Shown in pieces: positions 31,402-43,178 of a stretch of 64,000 bases of DNA. Each line of letters opens with the position of its first letter. Position 1 is the first letter of the stretch. The position numbers were made by a program, and so were the translations under genes. The DNA is from Megaleporinus macrocephalus (Eukaryota; Chordata; Actinopteri; Characiformes; Anostomidae): contig CM038716.1 in NCBI GenBank assembly GCA_021613375.1, positions 2,412,684 to 2,476,683 on the forward strand, written 5' to 3'. The notes under the pieces were generated by a model. That model was not told the DNA's origin, ran no database searches, and saw only the letters and a program-made list of their open reading frames with translations.

Positions 31402-32801
31402 TTAAACCCTCCTGTTACCTCCAACTTTACTAGCATCTTTTACCCTTGGGGTCAATTTGACCCCAGCAATTTAAACCTCCAGAAAATGATCATAATTCAA
31501 ATTGTTACTCAAGTTAATGTCACATACTTTATGTTTGTTTGTTTGTTGACTACTTAAATAGCCTAGAACATAATCATCAGAACAGTAAGGACACATAACA
31601 GTTATTTATTTACAATACACCTATAAAGAGTACATTAGAGCATAGTCAGTGATTCTTCTATGCTGCTGTATGCAAATGTATGTGTGAGTAAACAACAAAG
31701 TTACATACTCACTGAAATGAGTTTGACAGAATAGACACAGACTAAATATGAACAGAATCTTATTTTCACTTCAGGCCACCAGAAGGTACATTCCAACTTT
31801 TCGTCATTGCTACTGTACACACGATGTGCAGAGAGTGCATGCATGCTCTTTGCAGGTGTATTTCTTGCATTTCACACAGGTGTTGCAGGTCTTGGAGTCA
31901 TTTCTGTTAGGACAGACCTGGAACCTGCCACATCCACTGGAGGATTTAGGGTGTGTGTCCCCATTTGGATGTCCTTCACAACAGTTGCAGCAGCTGTTGA
32001 TGCTCTCGGAAGGCACCTCCCACTCTTTATGAGGTTTCACCAACGCGTTACCCAACTGCACCAGAAAAACCCTCTTTTGACTCGGTTTCCTGCTGTTCTA
32101 GTCCTTGTTTATTTCACTCTATATCACAAAGGCACTGTAGGCACTCACATCAATGATGTTGAAGAAATTTACAAGGGGCCAAAAGGCAGTCAGTCGTCTG
32201 CAGCTGTATGTGGCTATGACCTTGTCCAAGTTATCAACCCCTCCCTTTGTCTTGTTTTAGTCCAAGACCATTTGTGGTTTTCTGTCTTCGCTGGTGCTCA
32301 GGACATCTTTGTGCATAGCGCTTATCAGCAGGACATTTTTCCCTTTCTTGGGGCAATAGGAGACGACTGTGACTCTGTCAGTAAAGGCAAACATTGAAGA
32401 TGTCACCTTTCTGTTCTTCATCACAAGCAGCTCAGCGGGAAGCTCCAGCTTGTTTTTTCTCACTACCCCTTTTCAACAGTGAAAAAATTATCACATGTCA
32501 TCTTATGACCATTCAGTCCTTCAGCCATGTCAAGTACCACCCTCAGGCCCTGATTCTTTTCCTAAATAATGTTTTCCCCTCACTGATGTCATGTAAACTA
32601 TGAGTGATTCTCTCACTACTACAGATATGGTTATGTGAGGTTAAGTCCTAGGACCCTAAAGTCAGCTAAAACAGCCCAGTTGTCTCCATTAATTAGAAAA
32701 ATTCATACAATTTGAAGCTAAAAAATTATGTCAGTCATTTTTTTAGAGATGTTAAACATTGAATGGGGTCAAATTGGCCCCAAAGATGATAGGAGGGTTA
32801 A
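31402..32801 (-). mobile_element. piggyBac element relic with TTAA ends
   Basis: TTAA target copies lie at 31402-31405 and 32798-32801, each followed inward by CCCTCCT(G/A)T (one extra A on the left). Just inside are related subterminal GGGGTCAATTTGACCCC (31448-31464) and GGGGTCAAATTGGCCCC (32765-32781). The minus strand encodes the second half of a piggyBac transposase. In order: a HKMTCDNFFT block, a RKNKLELPAEL block, TKGGVDNLDK with its conserved Asp, and a C-terminal Cys-rich zinc-binding domain (CxxC and CxxH spacing, about 31810-32060). A stop replaces the Tyr before NKTKGG, and several frameshifts are present. The N-terminal part is deleted and the element is inactive. It spans about 1.4 kb including the target copies. 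Confidence 0.92.
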
Positions 32802-34369
32802 GTAAATGTTCTTTTAATTAAACACCATTACACTAACAACAACTTATTTACATTACTTAAAGTCTCTCCTACTGTAATTTACCCAGTAGTAATGTAATAG
32901 TAGAAGTAAACCCAGTATAGGAAAACTACTTATAAGGCTCCTCAAACAGACCTATATTTTGATATTTAAACAATAAAAATGTTCCGTAATATATAACGAT
33001 GGGACTAAAAATTGTATATCATAAATCGTATATAAATCTTTTCTTGTTGGAAGAATTTTTTATTTCAGCAACTATTAAAATAATCTTAAATTATTAATTT
33101 TGTGTGGGCTTAACCATATTCTAGTTTATGCCAGATTAAACCATAAGACACCCTAGGACAATGCATTACAAAGATTTTTGCCACAAGTAAGAGCATTTTA
33201 TTTATTTATTTATTTTGCATGCTGTTTCATTATAGCTGTGAACACACTTCACCTGCAAAATACTATTTTTTTAATGAGTTTCCTCCAAAGACCCCTTAAT
33301 TTCTTCCAGTGTAAAACTGTGCACAAGGTTGAGGGTATGTTTATGTCATGCTGTTTTCTTTTTTTTTTTTTGCATAGTCTATATGCAAAACCATTTCAAG
33401 AATAATTCTCTGGTCTTTCATGGCACATGCTAGGCAGTCTCCACAGGCTAAGTGCAAGGGCGGATGTTTGTAATCATGCAGCATAAAATGCTAAGCAACG
33501 TCTCCACAAGCTTTCTCTGGCCCTTCTGTCTGTGTGCGGACTCAAGGAACGCTGTAAGGTTTCATGTTTATGTATTTCCAAGGCAGCGAGTACAAAAGTC
33601 TTTCCCTCTGCAAACGGCATTTAAATAAACACAAATGGGTCATAGAATAAATCTAGAAATAGTTATGCATAATAATCGTAGCTTTAATGATCAACTTTAT
33701 GCACATGTTCCTTATAGACACATTAAAAGTCCCCTTAAAATTCACTATGGAAGTTCTTTATTCTTTCCTTAATTAGCTTCCTTACGGAAAAAAATTATAC
33801 TTTGATGTGTCATGCCAGTAAACTTTCTGAGAAGTGCATTGTTTATTTATGATTTAAGGCTCATAAGGTCTTTTGTATAGCTTGCTCTTATAGCCAAATC
33901 TTTACAGGAGAACAAAGTTAACCTTTCTTTTAGCCTTTTATGAAAGTTAATGTAACGGCATTTAATTCCAAGTCATTTTGGACCATTTCTATTGGTCCAT
34001 TCATCATTAATTGTTCCAATAGCTCAAAGCCCACCTGGCATTTCTAAACAATGTAAAAACCAGTCTTTGAAGACTGTGATGGTAATAAATTAGATAAAAT
34101 AAAACCTTTAATAAAACAGCAGAAGCAACCATCCAACCAAATCTGTATCATGGTAGAGCAGCCATTGCCTAGGGCATAGCATTCCAAAAGTAGGCAGGGT
34201 TCTCTTTAGCTTATGTGTGCATACATGGATTCTGCAAGGGGCTGGAAACATCACCTTCTGGTCCAATTAGGGGGTTCTGATCCATATTGACATGAATGCA
34301 ACATGTAGATTCTGCAGATTTGTCAGCTGCACATTCATGTGTGAATCTCGTGTTGTAACTAACTCACAC
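32802..34369. other. Unassigned AT-rich sequence
   Basis: No exon supported. A fragment near 33978-34020 (ACCATTTCTATTGGTCCATT) is a minus-strand scrap of repeat family A. Confidence 0.5.
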
Positions 34370-35070
34370 AACTAAGGGGGCTCTAGTGAATAGGGAGGCC
34401 ACTAAAAGACTGGACTTATTGTCATGTTCATGGAGCCTGTCTGAGATGAATAGTGCTTTGTGACAAGGCACATTATAATGCTGGAAGTAGCCAGAAGATG
34501 GGCACATGGCCACAAGGGATGCACATGGTCAGCAATAATAGAAAGGCTGTGGCATTCAAATGATGCTTGAATGGCATTAGGTCCCAGATGTGTGCCAAGA
34601 ATACTTTCCTTCACCATTACACCAGCATTAGCTGTTGACACAAAGCACGTCCATAAATGAATGCTGTTTATGCCAAATACTGACCCAACATGTCTCAGAT
34701 TGAGACTTAGACCATGTTTCCAATTTTGGTTACCCTATTTGGGCAGCTCTGTGCCTCATATTTCTGATTTTGCTTGACAAGAGTGAAACCTAGCGCAGTC
34801 TCCCGGTGTTGTGGTCATCCCCATTCCATGCTGTGTGTTCAGAGATACATTTCTGATTAGCCTTCCCGTCAGCTTGAGCAAGTCTGGTCGTTAATACCTC
34901 TCACATACCCACAGAAAGAACTGCTTAATGGATGTTTTGTTTGTTGCACCATTCTACATAGACTCTATATTGTGTGATCAACAGTACCAAAAATGAAAAC
35001 ACCAAATTTGTCACCAACACATGATGGGCTGATTGAAAAGTTGCATGACTGAGCAGATGTATGAAGTATA
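34370..35070 (-). mobile_element. Tc1-like transposase relic
   Basis: The minus strand carries, from N to C, a segment equivalent to RHVGSVFGINSIH (34640-34720), a VMVKESILGTHLGP block, SIIADHVHPL, and a region aligning to the FQQDNAPCHKA motif with the catalytic Asp-Asn lost. A degraded helix-turn-helix region lies at 34800-35060. The frame is broken by stops and small deletions, and the C-terminal EHLWD part is missing. This Tc1 lineage differs from the others in the window. Confidence 0.8.
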
Positions 35071-36337
35071 AACCTCATAAAGTAAAGGTTTCTTTCTCAC
35101 ACACACAGAGTGAATCATTTATAGAGATTTGGATAACCTGTCTTAAGAAAGCTTTACTCTAATCCATAAGGAAAATCTGATTTATCATTACAAATGTGCA
35201 CTCGGAGACCTGTAGCCTTGTGGATTAATTAACAAATATATGCTGCCGTCCAAGGTGCTGAGACCTCTTTTTCTCTTCACTCTAATTGAGACAACAGGAG
35301 TTGTGTGTAATTACAGCTCTCTCTGTAGCTCACCAGGAGATTAACAGGAAACTGTACTGAATCTCTGTCCATGCTCAAATTTCAAGAACACAGGCAGAGT
35401 AGCCTTGAGGCAAGTCCAGGCAGCAGCAGTAGCACATTTGTCTCTTAAGTTCCTTGACTTTAATGACAGAGAAATTGAATGTGGTTGTATTTGTCAGCAG
35501 GGTTAATTGAAAAATGACAGAAGCGTTTTCATTTGACAAGCCAACAGACGTCCCTAAGGCGCTGACCTCTTGGCCACTGGGCTAATGCACTTCGTGACTT
35601 GAGAGGAACACAAAGACTTAAGCTGTCTGAGTAGGCTGCAGATGTTGGCTTCATTTTGCATGTGAAAAGCTGCACGCCTTGGCTGAGACCCAGCAGAAGA
35701 GCATAATGCTGCAGGAATGAAATTACTTCTGTAGCTCAGTTCACTCTCGTAAAAGTTGTTTAGTTGTTTGGTCATTCAAGGCTTTATGACCTAACCGTCA
35801 ATAGTCTGCAAATTTTACTTGCAAATTAAAGATAACGTGACACTGTAATAAAACCATTTTCCTTATTTTATTATGCTGCATTAGACAGTAGGCAAAATGA
35901 ATCCTCTGATGTTACCCACTTTCCCCCCAAGACACTTTTTAAAACACTTATTTGGAATTATCTATGATGTAGTATATCATGTGAATTGGCTATTTCCAGT
36001 CCACCTTACAATGCATATTTATGAACTGTGAAATCCACTGGCCCTGCTGCATCACTCCACTTCAAACCAAGACAGTTGAATCAATGAGATTAAATTATAA
36101 GAGCTCAAGTTTCTTCCTGAGGTTAAACTGAAAATCACTATAAGATTTTGTAGTCTTCTGGACTCTTGGTGCTGTTTTGCCTGCGGACATGTCTTCAGCC
36201 TAGCAGAACCTGTACCAACATAAAATAAATAATAAATAAAATAAAAAGTTGTCATGAATATGCAAGAGTTTGGAGTTAATATGCTGGTTTTACGGTGAAG
36301 GGAAAACAGTTGACACTGCTTGAACTATAGTTTAGAA
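35071..36337. other. Unassigned sequence
   Basis: No exon supported. 35390-35560 is repeat-free and carries TTAATTG and TTAATGA words, so it could be a conserved regulatory element. Confidence 0.45.
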
Positions 36338-36505
36338 CAGTGGTCCCCAGCTCTGGTCCTGGAGGACCTTCTGCCCTGCACATTTGGAGTGTTTTCCCTG
36401 CTACCAGCACACATTATATTCAACTAAATCATACATTACCAAACACTTCTGGGAAAACACAAAAATGTGCAGGAGCAGGGACGGGAACCACTGTTTTAGA
36501 AAATG
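36338..36505 (+). repeat. Dispersed repeat family B, copy 2
   Basis: It starts CAGTGGTCCCCAGCTCTGGT and ends AACACAAAAATGTGCAGGAG...GGGAACCACTG. The ends are imperfect inverted repeats and the order matches the 26.2 kb copy. Confidence 0.8.
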
Positions 36506-36939
36506 CACCGAATGGTCTGTGAACACCTGGACATCACATCCACATGTACACTTAAAAGCTGTCAACTCAATACAGTGTTAGAACTGTGTGAAGCTGCTTG
36601 GCCATGAAAAATCAAAGGGTTTATGTGTAGATGTTTCCAGAGGCAGCCTGATAGTCATGAGCATTGCAGCCAAATACAAATGATTTTACATGCTGCATCT
36701 ACATGCTTCAGCACTCCAAGGAATATTACTGCTTCCCAGGGCCGTAACCAGGATCAGAATTTGAGTGAGGTCCTTTTTGCAGAAAATGACCCACCTGTCA
36801 GATATTACACCTGCCAAGTGTTACACCAGCTGTAAATGTTGTTTTTTTATGTAAGTAATCATATAAATCTGAACTTTAAACAAATGTCATAAACATCTGT
36901 CTCTAACAAACCATGGCAAAACACATCCTCGTGTTCACC

Positions 36940-37156
36940 ACTGTGCAAAGATCTTAGGCACCTTAGCCCAAAAAACAGCATATGTCAGTATAAATAAGCA
37001 TAACAAAAGAAAAGTAACATGAATATCTTGAAAGAAGTAGATCATATCTTGTGCACCAGCTTAAAGAACACACGTCCCAGACATTGTATGAAATAAATCA
37101 GTTCCTTTACCAGCAATCTTGATTTAGCTTAATGAAGTACTGAGTAGTCAAAGCAG
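36940..37156 (+). repeat. Dispersed repeat family D, copy 2, interrupted
   Basis: It begins CTGTGCAAAGATCTTAGGCAC. Its right part ACCAGCAATCTTGATTTAGC...AAAGCAGGTATTAG matches 56928-56981. The match stops where the next repeat (37157 onward) begins, so the family D copy appears to have been broken by that insertion. Confidence 0.65.
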
Positions 37157-37440
37157 GTATTAGTCAGGTCAAGTCAAGTTTATTTATATAGCGCTTTTTA
37201 CAACGATGTTGCCTCAAAGCAGCTTTGCAGAGTTTTGAAAACAGACAGTTACAACATATATCCCCCAGTGAGCAAGCCAGAGGCAACAGTGGCAAGGAAA
37301 AACTCCCTCAACTGGAGGAAGAAACCTTGGGAGGAACCAGACTCACAAGGGGAGACCCATCCTCCTCTGGTCAAACAGTATTTACAGTTTAAACTAAATA
37401 CCAAAGAAAGGAGCCTCTGTTTGAACTCTGGATAGCAAAG
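37157..37440 (+). mobile_element. Dispersed repeat family E, copy 1
   Basis: It starts GTCAAGTCAAGTTTATTTAT with ATAGCGCTTTTTACA, then GTGAGCAAGCCAGAGGCAAC, AAGGAAAAACTCCCTCAACT and GGGGAGACCCATCCTCCTCT, ending in ACTCTGGATAGCAAAGC. This is a common teleost interspersed repeat of unclear class. Its right part matches 47470-47528, where a longer copy continues for over 1 kb. Confidence 0.75.
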
Positions 37441-38222
37441 CTTTAGAAGCTGCGCAGATCCATCCTATCTCAATGCTGATACATCTGGATGGCACAGTGA
37501 TGTGTGAGGGTGTAGCAGTAGAGTGGTATTAGATTATATCTGCAAAAGAAATATAACCCACTGCTAAAACAATGTAAAGCCCGACCAAGACAATGTATGA
37601 CTATGGAGTGGTTTCTAGCAGTAAGTGAGGAAAATGAAGAGCAGAGTTTAAGGACGACATGGAGAGCACTGGGATTATGATCGCCTGTAACACAATGACA
37701 AATTAGTTCATTCTTCCCGCTGTGGCTGTGCTGCTAGTAAAGGTCCCACTGCTTCTGGCACCGCAAGTCAAAACAGCTGTTTAGATTTTCTCGTAATTGC
37801 TCGCAGGGGAACCCCTAGCGGCTCGGACCCAAGGGCACATGGCCATAAAGCCCATAGCATGATACAGGCCTGGTTAGGTTATAGCATGTGGGTTGCATAC
37901 CTGAGCATGTCAAGAAGCCTCTCGTGTAGCATTGTGTACAGAGATAAACACAGAGGTCGGTTAAGTCAGTGGCCAGCTGTTCTGATGTCAGCTGGGAACC
38001 ATTCATTGTTGACTGGGTCTCATTGCTGTCTCCACACTGAATCTCATAAAAACCCTTTCAAAGCTATTGTGGAACAGAAAACAGTGGCAGCACCAATATA
38101 ATAAAAATACATTTCATTATCTTACAAATGCAGCTTAATAGATATTCTGTTCCCATTTTATTTGGTACTCTTGTGATTTGTGGTAAGCCGTCACATTTTT
38201 TATATTAAATCTCATGAATGAA

Positions 38223-38227
<5 letters not shown>
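37441..38227. other. Unassigned sequence
   Basis: Perhaps a decayed continuation of family E, but no alignment is evident by eye. Confidence 0.4.

Positions 38228-38283
<56 letters not shown>
38228..38283. repeat. (TA)n microsatellite
   Basis: About 55 bp of pure alternating AT. Confidence 0.97.
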
Positions 38284-38284
<1 letters not shown>

Positions 38285-38318
38285 TAGGTGTGGACCTTGA
38301 TTTTAAAGTGAATTCTTC

Positions 38319-38690
38319 TGTAACGATGTTCTGTTGATGTCTTGAAGAGGTCTGAGACTAGCGTCAGTTGTAAACAAATACAATTTATTACAAATAACAG
38401 AACAGCGTCAAACAGATAAATATTTCTAATATATCTGGAGAGAGCTCCGCCAATCTAAGCCTTTCTGACTCCTCTGTAGAAGTCCATTGGTTAAGTACAC
38501 CAGTTGTTTTTTCTGGTCAAAAGTATATGACGTGTGTCCTTCTGAACCAGACATATAGGGTATAACATATGAAACACTATATTCCGAGAGACACCGAAAA
38601 ACAGGAAACTGAAAAGGCCGTTCTGATGTTTTGAGCTGAGGTCCCTAGATTATATATCACAGTTGCTGTCAAACATATGTATGGGAAAAT
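38319..38690 (-). mobile_element. Candidate solo LTR (low confidence)
   Basis: Read on the minus strand, the segment holds an AATAAA-type signal (GTAATAAATTGTATTTG) followed by a short region ending in ACATCGTTACA, matching the CA terminus of an LTR. On the plus strand it opens TGTAACGATG. The other terminus and a target duplication were not found, so this is only suggestive. Confidence 0.3.
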
Positions 38691-41600
38691 GTACTTTTCC
38701 TAATGGGAAAAAAGTAAATACAGAGGAGCGATCAGCCTCACTTCCTACAACCTCTTCCTTGTTTTTCTGTAAAGACATGTTCACACAGCATATACAACAG
38801 AAAATACACCACCATTTCTTCATAGCTGCTTATAGTTGTCTGGGGCATCTCTTGCAGGGCAGAAATTAGATTGATTTATTGAAATGTAGACAGTAACTCA
38901 TTAAGTGACTGAGCTCTTGTGTTCAGCTCATTCTGCAGACTAGGGAGATTGCATAGCTGTATGTTTGATTTTAACTATAACATGTAAAAGCCAACCAGAC
39001 AAGATATCTAAGGTTGATGAGTTCATCCAGGGTGTTCTCCAACAGTGTTCTAATCCTTTCCAGCTGTGTACCTTATTTAAATTTGACACATCTGAAGCTG
39101 TGATATATGTTGTTGTGAACTCGCACTGCACTGGTGTTTATTTCAGTTATTGACAGGATGACAAAAATGTTCACTTAAGGTGTCAAGCTTTAAATGATAC
39201 AACCTTTATCTGTTAACACCGTTTAAATTAAGACTTGATATCTATATCTCCAAATGTGCTAAATGTACTTCTTCAAATGTATATTTTTTTTATCAGAAAT
39301 GCCTCTTTAATCTTGTAAATGATGCTTCAGTATGGTGCATACAGTATGGTGATGCATCCCATAACATCTTACAGGAGTCTTTATTAGTTGCATACTGAAA
39401 AGGGCACTATTCCTTCTCCTAATAATGCCACAGATGTTTCTTTTCCCAGGCAAGATTTTTCTAGCCCTCTCACAAGGTTCCAATGTTCTAACACGACGTA
39501 GTGCTGTGTTTAAACCTCTTTGAGTATGCACGCCAAAGTCCTTCCATAGAGCACAAACAGTAAACATCATTCAGATGCCCATTAGGAGCGGAGAAGCACG
39601 CAGCCAAAGGCATGAATTATCCAGAGCTCATCTGTAGAGATGTGTCACTGGCGCTCACCTTTCAGCAACTTTACTGCAACCCTTAATTTCACGGCCCATC
39701 GCTCTCGAAGCTAACACCTGATCTCCGAACAGGCCGCTGACCCACGAGGACAAGAGAGGCACCAGACAGAGAGAAATCAAAACAAAGACACTTAGGAGCA
39801 CATATCCACTCTGGCCTGAGGTGACTTAAAGCACCTTGGAGTCAAATCTTAGGACTCAGAAATAGAGTTCAGAAATAGTGTGACAGCAACCCACAGCCAC
39901 CCCATGAGCTCAGCCTTTGCACTCGAACAGGGGAAGTCCACTGATATTATTTGCTTTGGCATAGTTGAGCTGGTGAAATGTAAACAGAACTTACAGAACC
40001 TACAGAACACAGATATGAACCAGAGGTCGCAAAGCATTTTATTTGCTATCTAAATGAACCAGTAGGTCTACATGCACCTACTGAGTCTTTATATGTTACA
40101 CATTTAGGAAAATAGTGGAAAATGTGAAAAAAATATTTTATTAAGGATGGCATGTACCTCATTTCAGAACAATCATCAATCAATCATCAAACAACGTTCT
40201 GGGCATCAGGCAGCCTATTCATGACCATTATATGTAATAACTTTCTGTGAAGTGGCTTGTAGAGGCATTAAACTCTTCTGGTTCCACCAGTACTGTGAAC
40301 AATTCAGACATGGTAATGGCTATAATGGCATGTTTCATTTGAAACATCTCCGAATGATTTTGTTTTATGATGATTTAGAAAAAAATGATGTTATTTGCTT
40401 TAAAAAAAACATGGTTGTAGGTTTGGACATACAGTTGTAGGAAAGCACCCATTGACAGATAAGGGAATCACGGTGGTTCTTCTTTTGGCAGTGCTCCACA
40501 GAAGCTTTTTATGCACTCTTTTATATTGTTGTGTAACCAGTGGGATGGGAGTGGGGCGGGTAGGACCCACATGTAATACTGCAGTTTTTAGTAATGATAA
40601 ATCTTTCATTATGAGGAGCAGCTTTTAGGAGTAGCACTCAATTTTATAGGTCTTTTTTCTGAAGATGATGATGAAGACATCTAGAACGCTAAATGTATTC
40701 TTTTTGATTAATACTTTTGATTTATAAATCTAAGGCTCAAAGTAACATCTTTAATAGTTGTATTAAATAATAAATATGTTTTTTCTAAATACATATTTGA
40801 CTAAATGTTGCCTTTAAAACTTAGCCATATAAGCCCATGAGTCACAGAGGAAAGTTAGGTGCTTTGAAAAATTTCATTCAACTTCTAAAAAGTGGATCTC
40901 AGTTTTTCCCCCATGAGTCAAATCTTTGCTTAGATTTGTTAAATCCACAAATCCTTCCATTCTGTTAAATGTAATATTTATTGAACGATTTAGTTTTTGA
41001 AGTATAATCATATTATAAGTACAATTATTTAAGCCATACACAGTACTATGCGATATTTAGAGACCACCTTTTATTTATTATTTTCTAGTCAAAACAGACA
41101 TTACATGCATTTTTCAGAGTCAGAAAAAGGAGAAAACATAAATTTAACAGAAAGCCTCAACAACTAAAAAAACCCATTGTTTTTCAATATTCACTGCTTC
41201 TTGGAAGTTGATTGCATCTGCTTTTCTCTCTAAGTACACCTGCATAAAAGATTTTCTCTAATCATGTTTTGAACTCCAGTTTAGGGAACTTTTGTTTTTT
41301 ATTTTTTTCTTCTTGGATTTCCATATGCACGTAAATTTTCCTCAGAAATATTTCCCATGAAATAGCACGTGTCTTATCTTCCACAGCGCCATAGCTCTAG
41401 GTGCACTAAAGATCTCTACAGACCCCAGTAACACCCACACTCTCAGAAAAAATATTTTTCATTTATCAAGATACAAACAATGGAAAGATATCCTCGGTGG
41501 TACAAAGGTAAACTCTGGTGGCATGTCTACTGAAGGTGATGGAAACATACTCATCTATTAGAAAGGTCCCAACTGTCAAATACCACCATGACCTGAAAAA

Positions 41601-43034
41601 ATTATGCTCTGTCTAGTAACTTTATTAGACTTGTATAGTGATACATGTTAAAGCCACCAGATCCAGGATTCAATCTGGAGCCAGGGGACACTGAACTATC
41701 CAAGAATCAACCTTGTTTGTCTCAATCTACAACAGAATGTTCATGTTGTTCTCCCATGTAACCCATTGCCCGAACACAGCGTACTTACCTTACTTGGTCT
41801 TCAAACACTGCATAGCTGACAGTGTCATTAGCTTGGCTGAAGTAGCCACTATCTGAGGAGGCCCAAGGAGTCATAGCATGTTCTAGTTTTTATACTATTA
41901 CGGTGTTGGGGGGACCAATGCAAAGTATAGCTCCAGTACAGTAAGTATAGCGTCCTCAAACCATGATTTACGTCCCATCCTAAAGATCCTGAATACAAAA
42001 ATAATGAAAATAGGTTCAGTTCCCCAATTCAATTAACATAGCAAAAAAAAAAAAAATCTGCAGTCAATTTAACTAAAAAGTTTTAATCGCAATAGATAAA
42101 GGCCCAATCATGTTTTTGGACTGAAGATGTACTGTTTAAGGTACCACCCCTAGTTTAGTACCTTATTTTGAGAATGTGCTGCACTTGATATCATCAGCAC
42201 AACTCGCTAACATGACACTGTGTTGTTAATGGTTTTGTACCAAAATATCTGCTCAGTGATGGTCCAACCATGGTTCCTTCCCATTGGTGACTAAGATAGA
42301 CAGGGCTGATACATGAGCTATTACATCTGTATTAGCAATTGTCCACCTACAAGTGCACCTATATGGTAAATGTAAAGGTGCATCTAATAAACTGACAGCA
42401 TATAATAAATTATCAAATATGCCATCATTATTCTCTCTCTCTTCTAGAAGGCAAGAGCAAAGAAACAGGAGAGGAATTATTCAAAGCGTGTTAAAGATGC
42501 ATCAGTGTAGTTTAGGCTACCTGCTTTGATTGAAAATTCTTCCCTTCTCAAACCTGGTAGACTGCTTCTCAACAATTACATAGACATGACAATAAGCCAC
42601 CAAAGCAAAGACAGAGCTTTTGTATTTGTAGGGTTCAGGAGGAACAAGGCACCTCATTCAAAGAGTTCTAATTGTCTACAGTCTCACTGATGCCAAGAAC
42701 TGACCAGCAGCAACCAACAAAATGATGCAGGTGTTTGTTTAGCAAACAGAGATGCATTCATACAGATGTGCTAGGATACTATAACATCTTGTTATCTTAC
42801 TGCTTAATATTTTGTTTCATGAGGACTGTCTACAAGAGGACTTCATAGCATGTTCACAAACATTGAATAATGCATTTAAAAGCAATACTGTAGTATTTAT
42901 GAGCAGTTTATATCATTATTAGCAAAATTGACATAAGGGATCTTGAGTGACAGACAATTGTTCTATTTATAAAACTGGTAGCAGTGTGTATAAGAACATC
43001 AGTGCTATGCAAGATGCCCTCAAACTGAAACAAC
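38691..43034. other. Unassigned sequence with scattered repeat fragments
   Basis: No exon supported. 41038-41200 resembles a fish repeat beginning at ACAGTACTATGCGATATTTAG. 41922-42030 shares a segment with 44245-44370. 42300-42400 carries the family C end word GTGCACCTATATGGTAAA. 39590-39740 is repeat-free with balanced composition. Confidence 0.45.
41922..42030 (+). repeat. Two-copy dispersed segment, copy 1
   Basis: It contains GTATAGCTCCAGTACAGTA and TCAAACCATGATTTACGTCC. A diverged copy occurs in the same orientation at 44245-44370. Family unknown. Confidence 0.55.
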
Positions 43035-43178
43035 AAATATGGAAATTATAAGGTTGGTACATAAAATATCTGTCGCCTAGCAAATACTGATTTAAGCTCT
43101 TAATACATACTTGGAGCTTAAGTCAGTATTTGCTAGGCCACAGATATTTTATGTACCAACCTTATAATTTCCGTATTT
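43035..43178. repeat. Near-perfect long hairpin (65-bp arms, 14-nt loop)
   Basis: Arm 43035-43099 is the reverse complement of 43114-43178 with about three mismatches (for example G/A at 43122 and one near 43138). The loop is 43100-43113. The arms include GGTTGGTACATAAAATATCT and GCCTAGCAAATACTGA. Weaker pairing continues a few bases outward. It could be a young palindromic MITE, a recent inverted duplication or a precursor of small RNAs. It is longer and more perfect than a usual animal microRNA precursor. No coding capacity. Confidence 0.95.

Noticed and set aside
31807..32397. 196-codon plus-strand frame (longest in the window)
   Set aside because: It is the antisense shadow of the piggyBac transposase remnant encoded on the minus strand.
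43035..43178. MicroRNA precursor call for the hairpin
   Set aside because: Stem length and near-perfect pairing exceed a typical animal precursor, and no known mature sequence is recognised. Reported as a hairpin only.
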